Positions 23,683 through 37,021 of a stretch of DNA of 64,000 nucleotides are shown here, in pieces. Numbering within the stretch: the stretch's first letter is position 1; every line of letters starts with the position of its first letter. This DNA is from Hydractinia symbiolongicarpus. Taxonomy: Eukaryota; Cnidaria; Hydrozoa; Anthoathecata; Hydractiniidae. The translations under genes were made by a program, and so were the position numbers. The stretch covers positions 17,238,001-17,302,000 of the forward strand of contig NC_079883.1 in assembly GCF_029227915.1 (NCBI RefSeq). Reading direction: 5' to 3'. The notes below the pieces were generated by a model. That model was not told the origin of the DNA. It searched no databases and saw only the letters and a list, made by a program, of their open reading frames with translations.

Positions 23683-26070
23683 CTATATTACAGACCTTAG
23701 GGGCCTGTACACGTGTTTGACGGTGTTGTAAAGCCGTGGCGATATGGAAAACAAATTGGTACGTCGTAGTCCTTTGAGAGTGGAGGGATTAGACCGATCG
23801 TAACTCGCGCAGGCACGTGGAACAGCGCAATTTGTGTGTACGGCTTTTATTAGGCTGCAAAAGGTCATATTACAGCCTTTGGAGGCCTGTACACGTGGTT
23901 GACGGTGTTATAAAGCTGTGGCGCAATAGCAAACAACTTGGGACGTCGTAGTCCATTGATAGTGGAAGGATTATACCAATAGTAACCTGCACAGGCACGT
24001 GGAACAACGCGAATTGGGTGTACGGCCTTTATTAGGCTGCAAAAGGTCATATTACAGCCTTTAGAGGCCTGTACCCGTAGTTGACGGTGTTATAAAGCTG
24101 TGGCGCAATTGGAAACAACTTGGGACGTCGTAGTCCATTGTGAGTACATGGACTAGTCCGATCGTAACTTGCGCAGGCACGTGGATCTACGTGATTCATG
24201 TGTACGGTCTCCATTAGGCAGCAAAAGGCCATGCCTTTAGAGGCCTGTACACGTGGCTGACTGTGTTATAAAGCCGTGGCGCATTTGAAAACCACTTGGG
24301 ACGTCGTAGTCCGTTGAGAGTGGAAGGATTACACAAATGCTAACCTGTCCAGGCACGTGCAACCACGTGATATACGTGTAGGGCCTTTATTAGGCTGCAA
24401 GAGGCCATAATGCAGTCGTTAGAGGCATGTACTCGTAGTTAACGGTGTTATAACGCCATGGCGCAATGGAAAACGACTTGGGATGCGTAGTCCATTGAGA
24501 GTGGAAGGATTAGACCAATGGTAACCTGCGCAGGCACGTGGAACAGCGTGATTTATGTGTACGGACTTTATTAGGAAGCAAAATGCCATATTACAGCATT
24601 TAGTGGCCTGTACACGTGTTTGACAGTGTTGTAAAGCCGTGGCGATATGGAAAACAACTTGGGACGTCGTAGTCCTTTGAGAGTGGAAGGATAAGACCAT
24701 TGATAACCTGCGCAGGCGCGTGGAACCACGTGATATACGTGTAAGGCCTTTATTAGGGTACAAGAGGCTATATTACAGACCTTAGGGGCCTGTACACGTG
24801 TTTGACGGTGTTGTAAAGCCGTGGCGATATGGAAAACAACTTGGGACGTCGTAGTCCATTGAGAGTGAAAGGATAAGACCAATGATAACCTGCGCAGGCA
24901 CGTGCAACCACGTAATATACGTGTAAGGCCTTTATTAGGGTACAAGAGGCTATGTTACAGACCTTAGGGGCCTGTACACGTGACTGACGCTGTTATAAAG
25001 TCATGGCGCAATGGAAAACAACTTGGGACGTCGTAGTCCATTGAGAGTACATGGACAAGTCCGATCGTAACTTGCGCAGTCACGTGAAACTACGTGACTT
25101 ATGTCCACGGCCTCTATTAGGCAGCAAAAGGCTATGCTATAGTCTTTAAAGGCCTGTACAGGTGGCTGACAGTGTTATATAGACATGGCGCAATGGAAAA
25201 CCACTTGGGACGTCGTAGTTCCTTGACAGTGGAAGGATTAGACAAATGCTAACCTGTGCAGGCACGTGCAATCACGTGATATATGTGTAAGGCCTTTATT
25301 AGGGTACAAGAGGCTATTTTACAGCTTTAGAGGCCTGTATACGTGGTTGACGGTGTTATAAAGCCGTGGCGCAATGGAAAACAACTTGGGACGTCGTAGG
25401 CCATTTGGACCGGAAGGGTTAGGCCAATGTTAACCTCCGGAAGCACGTACAACCACGTGACATACGTGTAAGGCCTTTATTTGGCTGCAAGAGGCCATAT
25501 TACAGCCTTTAGAGGCCTGTACCCGTAGTTGACGGTGTTATAACGCCATGGCGCAATGGCAAAACGACTTGGGACGTCAAAATCCAATGAGAGTACATGG
25601 ACTAGTCCGATCGTAACTCGTGCAGGCACGTGGAATAACGCAATTTGTGTGTACGGTCTTTATTAGGCTGCAAAAGGTCATGTTACAGCCTTTAGAGACC
25701 TGTACACGTGGTTGACGGTGTTATAAAGCTGTGGCGCAATTGCAAACAACTTGGGACGTCGTAGTCCATTGAGAGTACATGGACTAGTCCGATCGTAACT
25801 TGCGCAGGCACGTGGAACTACGTGATTTGTGTGTACGGCCTCCATTAGGCAGCAAAAGGCCATACTATAGCCTTTAGAGGCAGGTACACGTGGCTGACTG
25901 TGTTATAAAGCCATGGCGCAATGGAAAACCACTTGGCACGCCGTAGTCCATTGAGAGTGGAAGGATTACACCAATGCTAACCTGTGCAGGCACGTGCAAC
26001 CACTTAAAATACGTGTAAGGTCTTTATTAGGGCGCAAACGGCCATATTACGGCCTTTAGGGGCCTGTGCA
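23683..26070 (+). repeat. HOR domain A, unit 6 (14-mer, incomplete at the right end)
   Basis: Tracks unit 4 at an offset of 4718 bp. New variants appear from about 25417 (GGAAGGGTTAGGCC, then CAACCACGTGAC). It leaves the domain at about 26070, where GTGCACGTG continues with GTTGACGGTC instead of TTTGACAGTG and matches the edge sequence near 3740. Confidence 0.88.
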
Positions 26071-26540
26071 CGTGGTTGACGGTCTTATAACGCCGTGGCG
26101 CTATTGAAAACAACTTGGGACGTCGTAGGCCATTGAGAGTGGAAGGATAAGACCAATGCTAACCTGCGCAGGCACGTGCAACCACGTGATATACGTGTAA
26201 GGCCTTTATTAGGCTGGAAGAGGCCTTATTACAGTCGTTAGACGCATGTACTTGTAGTTAATGGTGTTATAACGCCATGGCGCAATGGAAAACGACTTGT
26301 GACGTCGTAGTCCATTGAGAGTGGAAGGATTAGACCAATGGTAACCTGCGCAGGCACGTGGAACAACGTGATTTATGTATACGGACTTTATTAGGCCGCA
26401 AAAGGCAGCCTTTAGGGGCCTGTACACGTTGTTGACGGTGTTGTGAAGCCGTGGCCCTATGGAAAACGACTTGGGACGTCGTAGTCGATTGAGCGTGGAA
26501 GGATAAGACCAATGATAACCTGCGCAGGAACGTGCAACCA
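26071..26540 (+). repeat. Return of edge-type monomers
   Basis: Resembles 3740-4190, including GTGACGTCGTAGTCC and the 8-bp deletion AAAGGCAGCC near 26400. It has TCGATTGAGCGTGG and CAGGAACGTGC variants that also occur near 29900, 35710, 39150, 41140 and 46035. Confidence 0.8.
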
Positions 26541-28400
26541 CGTGATATACGTATAAGGCCTTTATTAGGGTACAAGAGGCTATATTACAGACCTTAGGGG
26601 CCTGTACACGTGACTGACGCTGTTATAAAGCCATGGCGCAATGGAAAACCAATTGGGACGTCGTAGTCCATTGAGAGTGGAAGGATTAGACCGTTGGTAA
26701 CCTGCGCAGGCACGTGGAACAACGTGATTTATGTATTCGGACTTTAATTGGCCGCAAAAGGCCATATTACAGCCTTTAGGGGTCAGGACACGTGTTTGAC
26801 AGTGTTGTAAAGCCGTGGCGATATGGAAAACAACTTGGGACGTCGTAGTCCTTTGCGAGTGGAAGGATAAGACCAATGATAACCTGCGTAGGCACGTGCA
26901 ACCACGTGATATACGTGTAAGGCCTTTATTAGGGTACAAGAGGCTATATTACAGACCTTAGGGGCCTGTACCAGTACTTGACGGCGTTATAACGCCATGA
27001 CACCATGGTAAAAACTTGGGACGTCGTAGTCCATTGAGAGTGGAAGGTTATGGCCAATAGTAATCTGCGCAGGCACGTGGAACAACGCGAATTGGGTGTA
27101 CGGCCTTTGTTAGGCTGCAAAAGGTCATATTACAGCCTTTAGAGACCTGTACACGTGGCTAACTGTGTTATAAAGCCGTGGCGCAATAGAAAACTACTTG
27201 GGAAGTCGTAGTCCAATGAGAGTGAAAGGATTAGACCATTGGTAACCTGCGCAGGCACGTGCAACCACGTGATATACGTGTAAGGCCTTTACTAGGGTAC
27301 AAGAGGCTATATTACAGACCTTAGGGGCCTGTACACGTGACTGACGCTGTTATAAAGCCATGGCGCAATGGAAAACCACTTGGGACGTCGTAGTCCATTG
27401 AGAGTGGAAAGATTAGACCATTGGTAACCTGCGCAGGCACGTGGAACAACGTGATTTATGTATACGGACTTTAATTGGCCGCAAAAGGCCATATTACAGC
27501 CTTTAGGGGCCAGTACACGTGTTTGACGGTGTTGTGAAGCCGTGGCAATATGGAAAACAACTTGGGACGTCGAAGTCCTTTGAGAGTGGAAGGATAAAAC
27601 CAATGATAACCTGCGGAGGCACGTGCAACCACGTGATATACGTGTAAGGCCTTTATTAGGGTGCAAGAGGCCATATTACAGATCTTAGGGGCCTGTCCAC
27701 GTGACTGACGCTGTTATAAAGCCATGGCGCAATGGAAAACCACTTGGGACGTCGTAGTCTATTGAGAGTGGAAGGATTACACCATTGGTAACCTGCGCAG
27801 GCACGAGAAACAACGTGATTTATGTATACGGACTTTAATTGGCTGCAAAAGGGCATATTACAGCCATTAGGGGCCAGTACACGTGTTTGACAGTGGTCAA
27901 AGTCGTAGTCCTTTGAGAGTGGAAGGATAAAACCAATGATAAACTGCGCAGGCACGTTCAACCACGTGATATACGTGTAAGGCATTTACTAGGGTACAAG
28001 AGGCTATATTACAGACCTTAGGGGCCTGTACACGTGACTGACGCTGTTATAAAGCCATGGCGCAATGGAAAACCACTTGGGACGTCGTAGTCCATTAAGA
28101 GTGGAAGGATTAGACCATTGGTAACCTGCGCAGGCACGTGGAACAACGTGATTTATGTATACGGACTTTAATTGGCCGCAAAAGGCCATATTACAGCCTT
28201 TAGGGGCCAGTACACGTGTTTGACGGTGTTGTGAAGCCGTGGCAATATGGAAAACAACTTGGGACGTCGTAGTCCTTTGAGAGTGGAAGGATAAGACCAA
28301 TGATAACCTGCGGAGGCACGTGCAGCCACGTGATATACGTGTAAGGCCTTTATTAGGGTGCAAGAGGCTATATTACAGATCTTAGGGGTCTGTCCACGTG
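26541..28400 (+). repeat. Recurrence of the block seen at about 10.4-12.4 kb
   Basis: Equivalent points are offset by 16,147 bp (10433/26580, 11160/27307). Shared rare variants include GTATTCGGAC, GGGGTCAGGACACG, GTACCAGTACTTGACGG and TGACACCATGG. The copy carries its own internal deletion near 27894-27905. Confidence 0.82.
27880..27915 (+). repeat. Monomer with about 31-bp internal deletion
   Basis: GTGTTTGACAGTG is followed by GTCAAAGTCGTAGTCC, so most of the segment from GTAAAGCCGTGG to TTGGGACG is missing. The matching monomers near 11750 and 28230 are full length, so the loss is specific to this copy. Confidence 0.85.
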
Positions 28401-28594
28401 ACTGACGCTGTTATAAAGCCATGGCGCAATGAAAAACCACTTGGGACGTCGTAGTCTATTGAGAGTGGAAGGATTAGACCATTGGTAACCTGCGCAGGCA
28501 CGTGAAACAACGTGATTTATGTATACGGACTTTAATTGGCTGCAAAAGGCCATATTACAGCCTTTAGGGGCCAGTACACGTGTTTGACAGTGTT

Positions 28595-29630
28595 TTAAAG
28601 CCGTGGCGATATGGAAAACAACTTGGGACTTCGTAGACCTTTGAGAGTGGAAGGATAAGACCAATTATAACCTGCCCAGGCACGTGCAACCACGTGATAT
28701 ACGTGTAAGGCCTTTATTAGGGTACAAGAGGCTATATTACAGACCTTAGGGGCCTGTACACGTGTTTGACGGTGTTGTAAAGCCGTGGCGATATGGAAAA
28801 CAAATTGGGACGTCGTAGTCCTTTGAGAGTGGAAGGATAAGACCAATGATAACCTGCGCAGGCGCGTGGAACCACGTGATATACGTGTAAGGCCTTTATT
28901 AGGGTACAAGAGGCTATATTACAGACCTTAGGGGCCTGTACACGTGTTTGACGGTGTTGTAAAGCCGTGGCGATATGGAAAACAACTTGGGACGTCGTAG
29001 TCCATTGAGAGTGAAAGGATAAGACCAATGATAACCTGCGCAGGCACGTGAAACCACGTGATATACGTGTAAGGCCTTTATTAGGGTACAAGAGGCTATA
29101 TTACAGACCTTAGGGGCCTGTACACGTGACTGACGCTGTTATAAAGTCATGGCGCAATGGAAAACAACTTGGGACGTCGTAGTCCATTGAGAGTACATGG
29201 ACAAGTCCGATCGTAACTTGCGCAGTCACGTGGAACTATGTGACTTATGTGCACGGCCTCTATTAGGCAGCAAAAGGCTATGCTATAGTCTTTAAAGGCC
29301 TGTACAGGTGGCTGACAGTGTTATATAGACATCGCGCAATGGAAAACCACTTGGGACGTCGTAGTTCCTTGACAGTGGAAGGATTAGACCAATGCTAACC
29401 TGTGCAGGCACGTGCAATCACGTGATATATGTGTAAGGCCTTTATTAGGGTACAAGAGGCTATTTTACAGCTTTAGAGGCCTGTATACGTGGTTGACGGT
29501 GTTATAAAGCCGTGGCGCAATGGAAAACAACTTGGGACGTCGTAGGCCATTTGGACCGGAAGGATTAGGCCAATGTTTACCTCCGGAAGCACGTACAACC
29601 ACGTGACATACGTGTAAGGCCTTTATTTGG
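28595..29630 (+). repeat. Domain A-like monomers to the right of domain A
   Basis: This run follows the same monomer order as 12.25-13.87 kb and the equivalent part of other domain A units, including ACATGGACAAGTCC, TTATATAGACAT and CATTTGGACCGG variants. It then switches at about 29620 to GGCTGGAAGAGGCC, the type found at 3880 and 26210. Confidence 0.75.
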
Positions 29631-30699
29631 CTGGAAGAGGCCTTATTACAGTCGTTAGACGCATGTACTTGTAGTTAATGGTGTTATAACGCCATGGCGC
29701 AATGGAAAACGACTTGTGACGTCGTAGTCCATTGAGAGTGGAAGGATTAGACCAATGGTAACCTGCACAGGCACGTGGAACAACGTGATTTATGTATACG
29801 GACTTTTTTAGGCCGCAAAAGGCAGCCTTTAGGGGCCTGTACACGTGGTTGACGGTGTTGTGAAGCCGTGGCCCTATGGAAAACAACTTGGGACGTCGTA
29901 GTCGATTGAGCGTGGAAGGATAAGACCAATGATAACCTGCGCAGGAACGTGCAACCACGTGATATACGTGTAAAGCCTTTATTAGGGTACAAGAGGTTAT
30001 ATTACAGCCCTTAGAGGCCTGTGCGCGTGGCTGACGCTGTTATAAAGCCATGGCACAATTGCAAACAACTTGGGACGTCGTAGTCCATTGAGAGTACATG
30101 GACTTGTCCGATCGGAACTTGCGCAGGCACGTGGAACTATGTGATTTATGTGTGCGGCCTCTATTAGGCAGCAAAAGGCCATACTATAACCTTTAGAGGC
30201 CTGTACACGTGGCTGTCTGTGTTATAAAGCCATGGCGCAATGGAAAACCACTTGGGAAGTCGTAGTCCATTGAGAGTGGAAGAATTACACCAATGCTAAC
30301 GTGTGCAGGCACGTGCAATCACTTGATATACGTGTAAGGTCATTATTAGGCTGCAAGAGGCCATATTACAAACGCATGTACTCGAAGTTAACGGTGTTAT
30401 AACGCCATAGCGTAACGGAAAACGACTTGGACGTCGTAGTCCATTGAGAGCGGAAGGATAAGACCAATGGTAACCTGCACAGGCACGTGGAACAAGGTGA
30501 TTTATGTATACGGACTTTATTAGGGCGCAAAAGGCCGTATTACAGCCTTTAGGGGCCTGTACACGTGGTTGACGGTGTTGTAAAGCTGTGGCGCTATGGA
30601 AAACAACTTGGGACATCGTAGTCCATTGAAAGTGGAAGGATAAGACCAATGATAACCTGCGCAGGCACGTGCAACCACGTGATATACGTGTAAGGCCTT
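29631..30699 (+). repeat. Mixed monomers, including 8-bp and about 7-bp deletion types
   Basis: Contains the AAAGGCAGCC deletion monomer (near 29820) and a monomer with CATATTACAAACGCATG (near 30360) that lacks the usual GTCGTTAG stretch. Both recur in every 19-mer and 27-mer copy of domain B, so this block is a likely source or relative of that domain. Confidence 0.75.
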
Positions 30700-32885
30700 T
30701 ATTAGGTTACATGAGGCTATATTACAGCCCTTAGGGGCCTGTACCAGTAATTGACGGCGTTATAACGCCATGACACCATGGTAAAAAACTTGGGACGTCG
30801 TAGTCCATTGAGAGTGGAAGGATTTGACCAATAGTAACCTGCGCAGGCACGTGGAACAACGCGAATTGGGTGTACGGCCTTTATTAGGCTGCAAAAGGTC
30901 ATATTACTGCCTTTAGAGACCTGTACACGTGGCTAACTGTGTGATAAAGCCGTGGCGCAATAGAAAACTACTTGGGACGTCGTAGTCCGTTGAGAGTGGA
31001 ATGATTACACCAATGCTAACCTGTGCAGGCACGTGCAACCACGTGATATACGTGTAAGGCCTTTATTAGGCTGCAAGAGGCCATATTGCAGTCGTTAGAC
31101 GCATGTACTCGTAGTTAACGGTGCTATAATGCCATGGCGCAATGGAAAAAGACTTGGGACGTCATAGTCCATTGAGAGTGGAAGGATTAGACCAATGGTG
31201 ACCTGCTCAGGCACGTGGAACAACGTGATTTATGTATACGGACTTTATTTGGCCGCAAAAGGCCATATTGCAGCCTTTAGGGGCCAGGACACGTGTTTGA
31301 CGGTGTTGTAAAGCCGTGGTGATATGGAAAACAAATTGGGACGTCGTAGTCCTTTGAGAGTGGAGGGATTAGACCGATCGTAACTCGCGCAGGCACGTGG
31401 AACAGCGCAATTTGTGTGTACGGCTTTTATTAGGCTGCAAAAGGTCATATTACAGCCTTTGGAGGCCTGTACACGTTGTTGACGGTGTTATAAAGCTGTG
31501 GCGCAATAGCAAACAACTTGGGACGTCGTAGTCCATTGAGAGTGGAAGGATTACACCAATAGTAACCTGCGCAGGCACTTGGAACAACGCGAATTGGGTG
31601 TACGGCCTTTATTAGGCTGCAAAAGGTCATATTACAGCCTTTGGAGGCCTGTGCACGTGGTTGACGGTGTTATAAAGCTGTGGCGCAATAGAAAACTACT
31701 TGGGACGTCGTAGTCCATTGAGAGTGAAAGGATTAGGCCATTGGTAACCTGCGCAGGCACGTGCAACCACGTGATATACGTGTAAGGCCTTTATTAGGCT
31801 GCAAGAGGCCATATTGCAGTCGTTAGACGCATGTACTCGTAGTTAACGGTGTTATAACGCCATGGCGCATTGGAAAACGACTTGGGACGTCGTAGTCCAT
31901 TGAGAGTGGAAGGATTACACCAATGCTAACCTGCGCAGGCACGTGCAACCACGTGATATACGTGTAAGGCCTTTATAAGGTTACATGAGGCTATATTACA
32001 GCCCTTAGGGGCCTGTACCAGTAATTGACGGCGTTATAACGCCATGACACCATGGTAAAAAACTTGGGACGTCGTAGTCCATTGAGAGTGGAAGGATTTG
32101 ACCAATAGTCCCCTGCGCAGGCACGTGGAACAACGCGAATTGGGTGTACGGCCTTTATTAGGCTGCAAAAGGTCATATTACTGCCTTTAGAGACCTGTAC
32201 ACGTGGCTAACTGTGTGATAAAGCCGTGGCGCAATAGAAAACTACTTGGGACGTCGTAGTCCGTTGAGAGTGGAATGATTACACCAATGCTAACCTGTGC
32301 AGGCACGTGCAACCACGTGATATACGTGTACGGCCTTTATTAGGCTGCAAAAGGTCATATTACAGCCTTTGGAGGCCTGTACACGTTGTTGACGGTGTTA
32401 TAAAGCTGTGGCGCAATAGCAAACAACTTGGGACGTCGTAGTCCATTGAGAGTGGAAGGATTACACCAATAGTAACCTGCGCAGGCACTTGGAACAACGC
32501 GAATTGGGTGTACGGCCTTTATTAGGCTGCAAAAGGTCATATTACAGCCTTTGGAGGCCTGTGCACGTGGTTGACGGTGTTATAAAGCTGTGGCGCAATA
32601 GAAAACTACTTGGGACGTCGTAGTCCATTGAGAGTGAAAGGATTAGGCCATTGGTAAGCTGCGCAGGCACGTGCAACCACGTGATATACGTGTAAGGCCT
32701 TTATTAGGCTGCAAGAGGCCATATTGCAGTCGTTAGACGCATGTACTCGTAGTTAACGGTGTTATAACGCCATGGCGCATTGGAAAACGACTTGGGACGT
32801 CGTAGTCCATTGAGAGTGGAAGGATTACACCAATGCTAACCTGCGCAGGCACGTGCAACCACGTGATATACGTGTAAGGCCTTTA
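30700..32885 (+). repeat. Interleaved short duplications (910 and 1274 bp)
   Basis: Block X at about 31421-31975 recurs at 32331-32885 (offset 910, five monomers). Block Y at about 30700-31057 recurs at 31975-32331 (offset 1274, seven monomers). The join near 32331 shows GTGTACGGCC replacing GTGTAAGGCC, exactly where the sequence switches from Y to X. Confidence 0.8.
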
Positions 32886-33579
32886 TTATGGGTACAAGAG
32901 GCTATATTATAGCCCTTAGGGGCCTGTACCTGTAATTGACGGCGTTATAACGCCATGACACAATGGTAAACAACTTGGGACGTTGTAGTTTATTGAGAGT
33001 GGAAGGATTAGACTAATAGTAACCTGCGCAGGCACGTGGAACAACGCGAATTGCGTGTACGGCCTTTACTAGGGTACAAGAGGCTATATTACAGACCTTA
33101 GGGGCCTGTACACGTGACTGACGCTGTTATAAAGCCATGGCGCAATGGAAAACCACTTGGGACGTCGTAGTCCATTGAGAGTGGAAGGATTAGACCGGTG
33201 GTAACCTGCGCTGGCACATGGAACAACGTGATTTATGTATACGGACTTTAATTGGCCGCAAAAGGCCATATTGCAGCCTTTAGGGGCCAGGACACGTGTT
33301 TGACAGTGTTGTCAAGCCGTGGCGATATGGAAAGCAACTTGGGACGTGGTAGTCCTTTGCGAGTGGAAGGATAAGACCAAGGATAACCTGCGCAGGCACG
33401 TGCAACCACGTGATATACGTGTAAGGCCTTTATTAGGGTACAAGAGGCTATATTACAGACCTTAGGGGCCTGTACCAGTACTTGACGGCGTTAAAACGCC
33501 ATGACACCATGGTAAAAAACTTGAGACGTCGTAGTCCATTGAGAGTGGAAGGATTTGACCAATAGTAACCTGCGCAGGC

Positions 33580-36500
33580 ACGTGGAACAACGCGAATTGG
33601 GTGTACGGCCTTTATTAGGCTGCAAAAGGTCATATTACAGCCTTTAGAGACCTGTACACGTGGCTAACTGTGTTATAAAGCCGTGGCGCAATAGAAAACT
33701 ACTTGGGACGTCGTGGTCCATTGAGAGTGAAAGGATTAGACCATGGGTAACCTGCGCAGGCACGTGCAACCACGTGATATACGTGTAAGGCCTTTATTAG
33801 GCTGCAAGAGGCCATATTGCAGTCGTTAGAGGCATGTACTCGTAGTTAACGGTGTTATAACACCATGGCGCAATGGAAAACGACTTGGGATGCGTAGTCC
33901 ATTGAGAGTGGAAGGATTAGACCAATGGTAGCCTGCGCAGGCACGTGGAACAACGTGATTTATGTGTACGGACTTTATTAGGAAGCAAAATGCCATATTA
34001 CAGCATTTAGTGGCCTGTACACGTGTTTGACAGTGTTGTAAAGCCGTGGCGATATGGAAAACAACTTGGGACGTCGTAGTCCTTTGAGAGTGGAAGGATA
34101 AGACCAATGATAACCTGCGCAGGCGCGTGAAACCACGTGATATACGTGTAAGGCCTTTATTAGGGTACAAGAGGCTATATTACAGACCTTAGGGGCCTGT
34201 ACACGTGTTTGACGGTGTTGTAAAGCCGTGGCGATATGGAAAAACAACTTGGGACGTCGTAGTCCATTGAGAGTGAAAGGATAAGACCAATGATAACCTG
34301 CGCAGGCACGTGCAACCACGTGATATACGTGTAAGGCCTTTATTAGGGTACAAGAGGCTATATTACAGACCTTAGGGGCCTGTACACGTGACTGACGCTG
34401 TTATAAAGTCATGGCGCAATGGAAAACAACTTGGGACGTCGTAGTCCATTGAGAGTACATGGACAAGTCCGATCGTAACTTGCGCAGTCACGTGGAACTA
34501 CGTGACTTATGTGCACGGCCTCTATTAGGCAGCAAAAGGCTATGCTATAGTCTTTAAAGGCCTGTACAGGTGGCTGACAGTGTTATATAGACATGGCGCA
34601 ATGGAAAACCACTTGGGACGTCGTAGTTCCTTGACAGTGGAAGGATTAGACCAATGCTAACCTGTGCAGGCACGTTCAATCACGTGATATATGTGTAAGG
34701 CCTTTATTAGGGTACAAGAGGCTATTTTACAGCTTTAGAGGCCTGTATACGTGGTTGACGGTGTTATAAAGCCGTGGCGCAATGGAAAACAACTTGGGAC
34801 GTCGTAGGCCATTTGGACCGGAAGGATTAGGCCAATGTTAACCTCCGGAAGCACGTACAACCACGTGACATACGTGTAAGGCTTTTATTTGGCTGCAAGA
34901 GGCCATATTACAGCCTTTAGAGGCCTGTACCCGTAGTTGACGGTGTTATAAAGCTGTGGCGCAATTGCAAAACGACTTGGGACGTCAAAATCCAATGAGA
35001 GTACATGGACTAGTCCGATCGTAACTCGTGCAGGCACGTGGAATAACGCAATTTGTGTGTACGGTCTTTATTAGGCTGCAAAAGGTCATGTTACAGCCTT
35101 TAGAGACCTGTACACGTGGTTGACGGTGTTATAAAGCTGTGGCGCAATTGCAAACAACTTGGGACGTCGTAGTCCATTGAGAGTACATGGACTAGTCCGA
35201 TCGTAACTTGCGCAGGCACGTGGAACTACGTGATTTGTGTGTACGGCCTCCATTAGGCAGCAAAAGGCCATACTATAGCCTTTAGAGGCATGTACACGTG
35301 GCTGACTGTGTTATAAAGCCATGGCGCAATGGAAAACCACTTGGGACGCCGTAGTCCATTGAGAGTGGAAGGATTACACCAATGCTAACCTGTGCAGGCA
35401 CGTGCAACCACTTAAAATACGTGTAAGGTCTTTATTAGGGCGCAAACGGCCATATTACGGCCTTTAGGGGCCTGTGCACGTGGTTGACGGTCTTATAACG
35501 CCGTGGCGCTATGGAAACCGACTTGTGACGTCGTAGTCCATTGAGAGTGGAAGGATTAGACCAATGGTAACCTGCGCAGGCACGTGGAACAACGTGATTT
35601 ATGTATACGGACTTTATTAGGCCGCAAAAGGCAGCCTTTAGGGGCCTGTACACGTGGTTGACGGTGTTGTGAAGCCGTGGCCCTATGGAAAACAACTTGG
35701 GACGTCGTAATCGATTGAGCGTGGAAGGATAAGACCAATGATAACCTGCGCAGGAACGTGCAACCACGTGATATACGTGTATAGCCTTTATTAGGGTGCA
35801 AGAGGTTATATTACAGCCCTTAGAGGCCTGTGCGCGTGGCTGACGCTGTTTTAAAGCCATGGCACAATTGCAAACAACTTGGGACGTCGTAGTCCATTGA
35901 GAGTACATGGACTAGTCCGATCGGAACTTGCGCAGGCACGTGGAACTACGTGATTTATGTGTGCGGCCTCTATTAAGCAGCAAAAGGCCATACTATAACC
36001 TTTAGAGGCCTGTACACGTGGCTGTCTGTGTTATAAAGCCATGGCGCAATGGAAAACCACTTGGGAAGTCGTAGTCCATTGAGAGTGGAAGAATTACACC
36101 AATGCTAACGTGTGCAGGCACGTGCAATCACTTGATATACGTGTAAGGTCATTATTAGGCTGCAAGAGGCCATATTACAAACGCATGTACTCGAAGTTAA
36201 CGGTGTTATAACGCCATAGCGCAACGGAAAACGACTTGGGACGTCGTAGTCCATTGAGAGCGGAAGGATAAGACCAATGGTAACCTGCACAGGCACGTGG
36301 AACAACGTGATTTATGTATACGGACTTTATTAGGGCGCAAAAGGCCGTATTACAGCCTTTAGGGGCCTGTACACGTGGTTGACGGTGTTGTAAAGCTGTG
36401 GCGCTATGGAAAACAACTTGGGACATCGTAGTCCATTGAGAGTGGAAGGATAAGACCAATGATAACCTGCGCAGGCACGTGCAACCACGTGATATACGTG

Positions 36501-37021
36501 TAAGGCCTTTATTAGGTTACATGAGGCTATATTACAGCCCTTAGGGGCCTGTACCAGTAATTGACGGCGTTATAACGTCATGACACTATGGTAAAAAACT
36601 TGGGACGTCGTAGTCCATTGAGAGTGGAAGGATTTGACCAATAGTAACCTGCGCAGGCACGTGGAACAACGTGATTTATGTATACGGACTTTATTTGGCC
36701 GCAAAAGGCCATATTGCAGCCTTTAGGGGCCAGGACACGTGTTTGACGGTGTTGTAAAGCGTGGTAATATGGAAAACAAATTGGGACGTCGTAGTCCTTT
36801 GAGAGTGGAGGGATTAGACCGATCGTAACTCGCGCAGGCACGGGGAACAGCGCAATTTGTGTGTACGGCCTTTATTAGGCTGCAAAAGGTCATATTACAG
36901 CCTTTGGAGGCCTGTACACGTTGTTGACGGTGTTATAAAGCTGTGGCGCAATAGCAAACAACTTGGGACGTCGTAGTCCATTGAGAGTGGAAGGATTACA
37001 CCAATAGTAACCTGCGCAGGC
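33580..37021 (+). repeat. HOR domain B, 19-mer unit, copy 1 (3442 bp)
   Basis: Equivalent points recur 3442 bp later (33826/37268, 35086/38528, 35435/38877). It contains the full set of domain A-type monomers followed by the 8-bp deletion monomer and the CATATTACAAACG monomer. One of the few differences from copy 2 is GGTAGCCTGCGC near 33929 against GGTAACCTGCGC. Confidence 0.88.
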
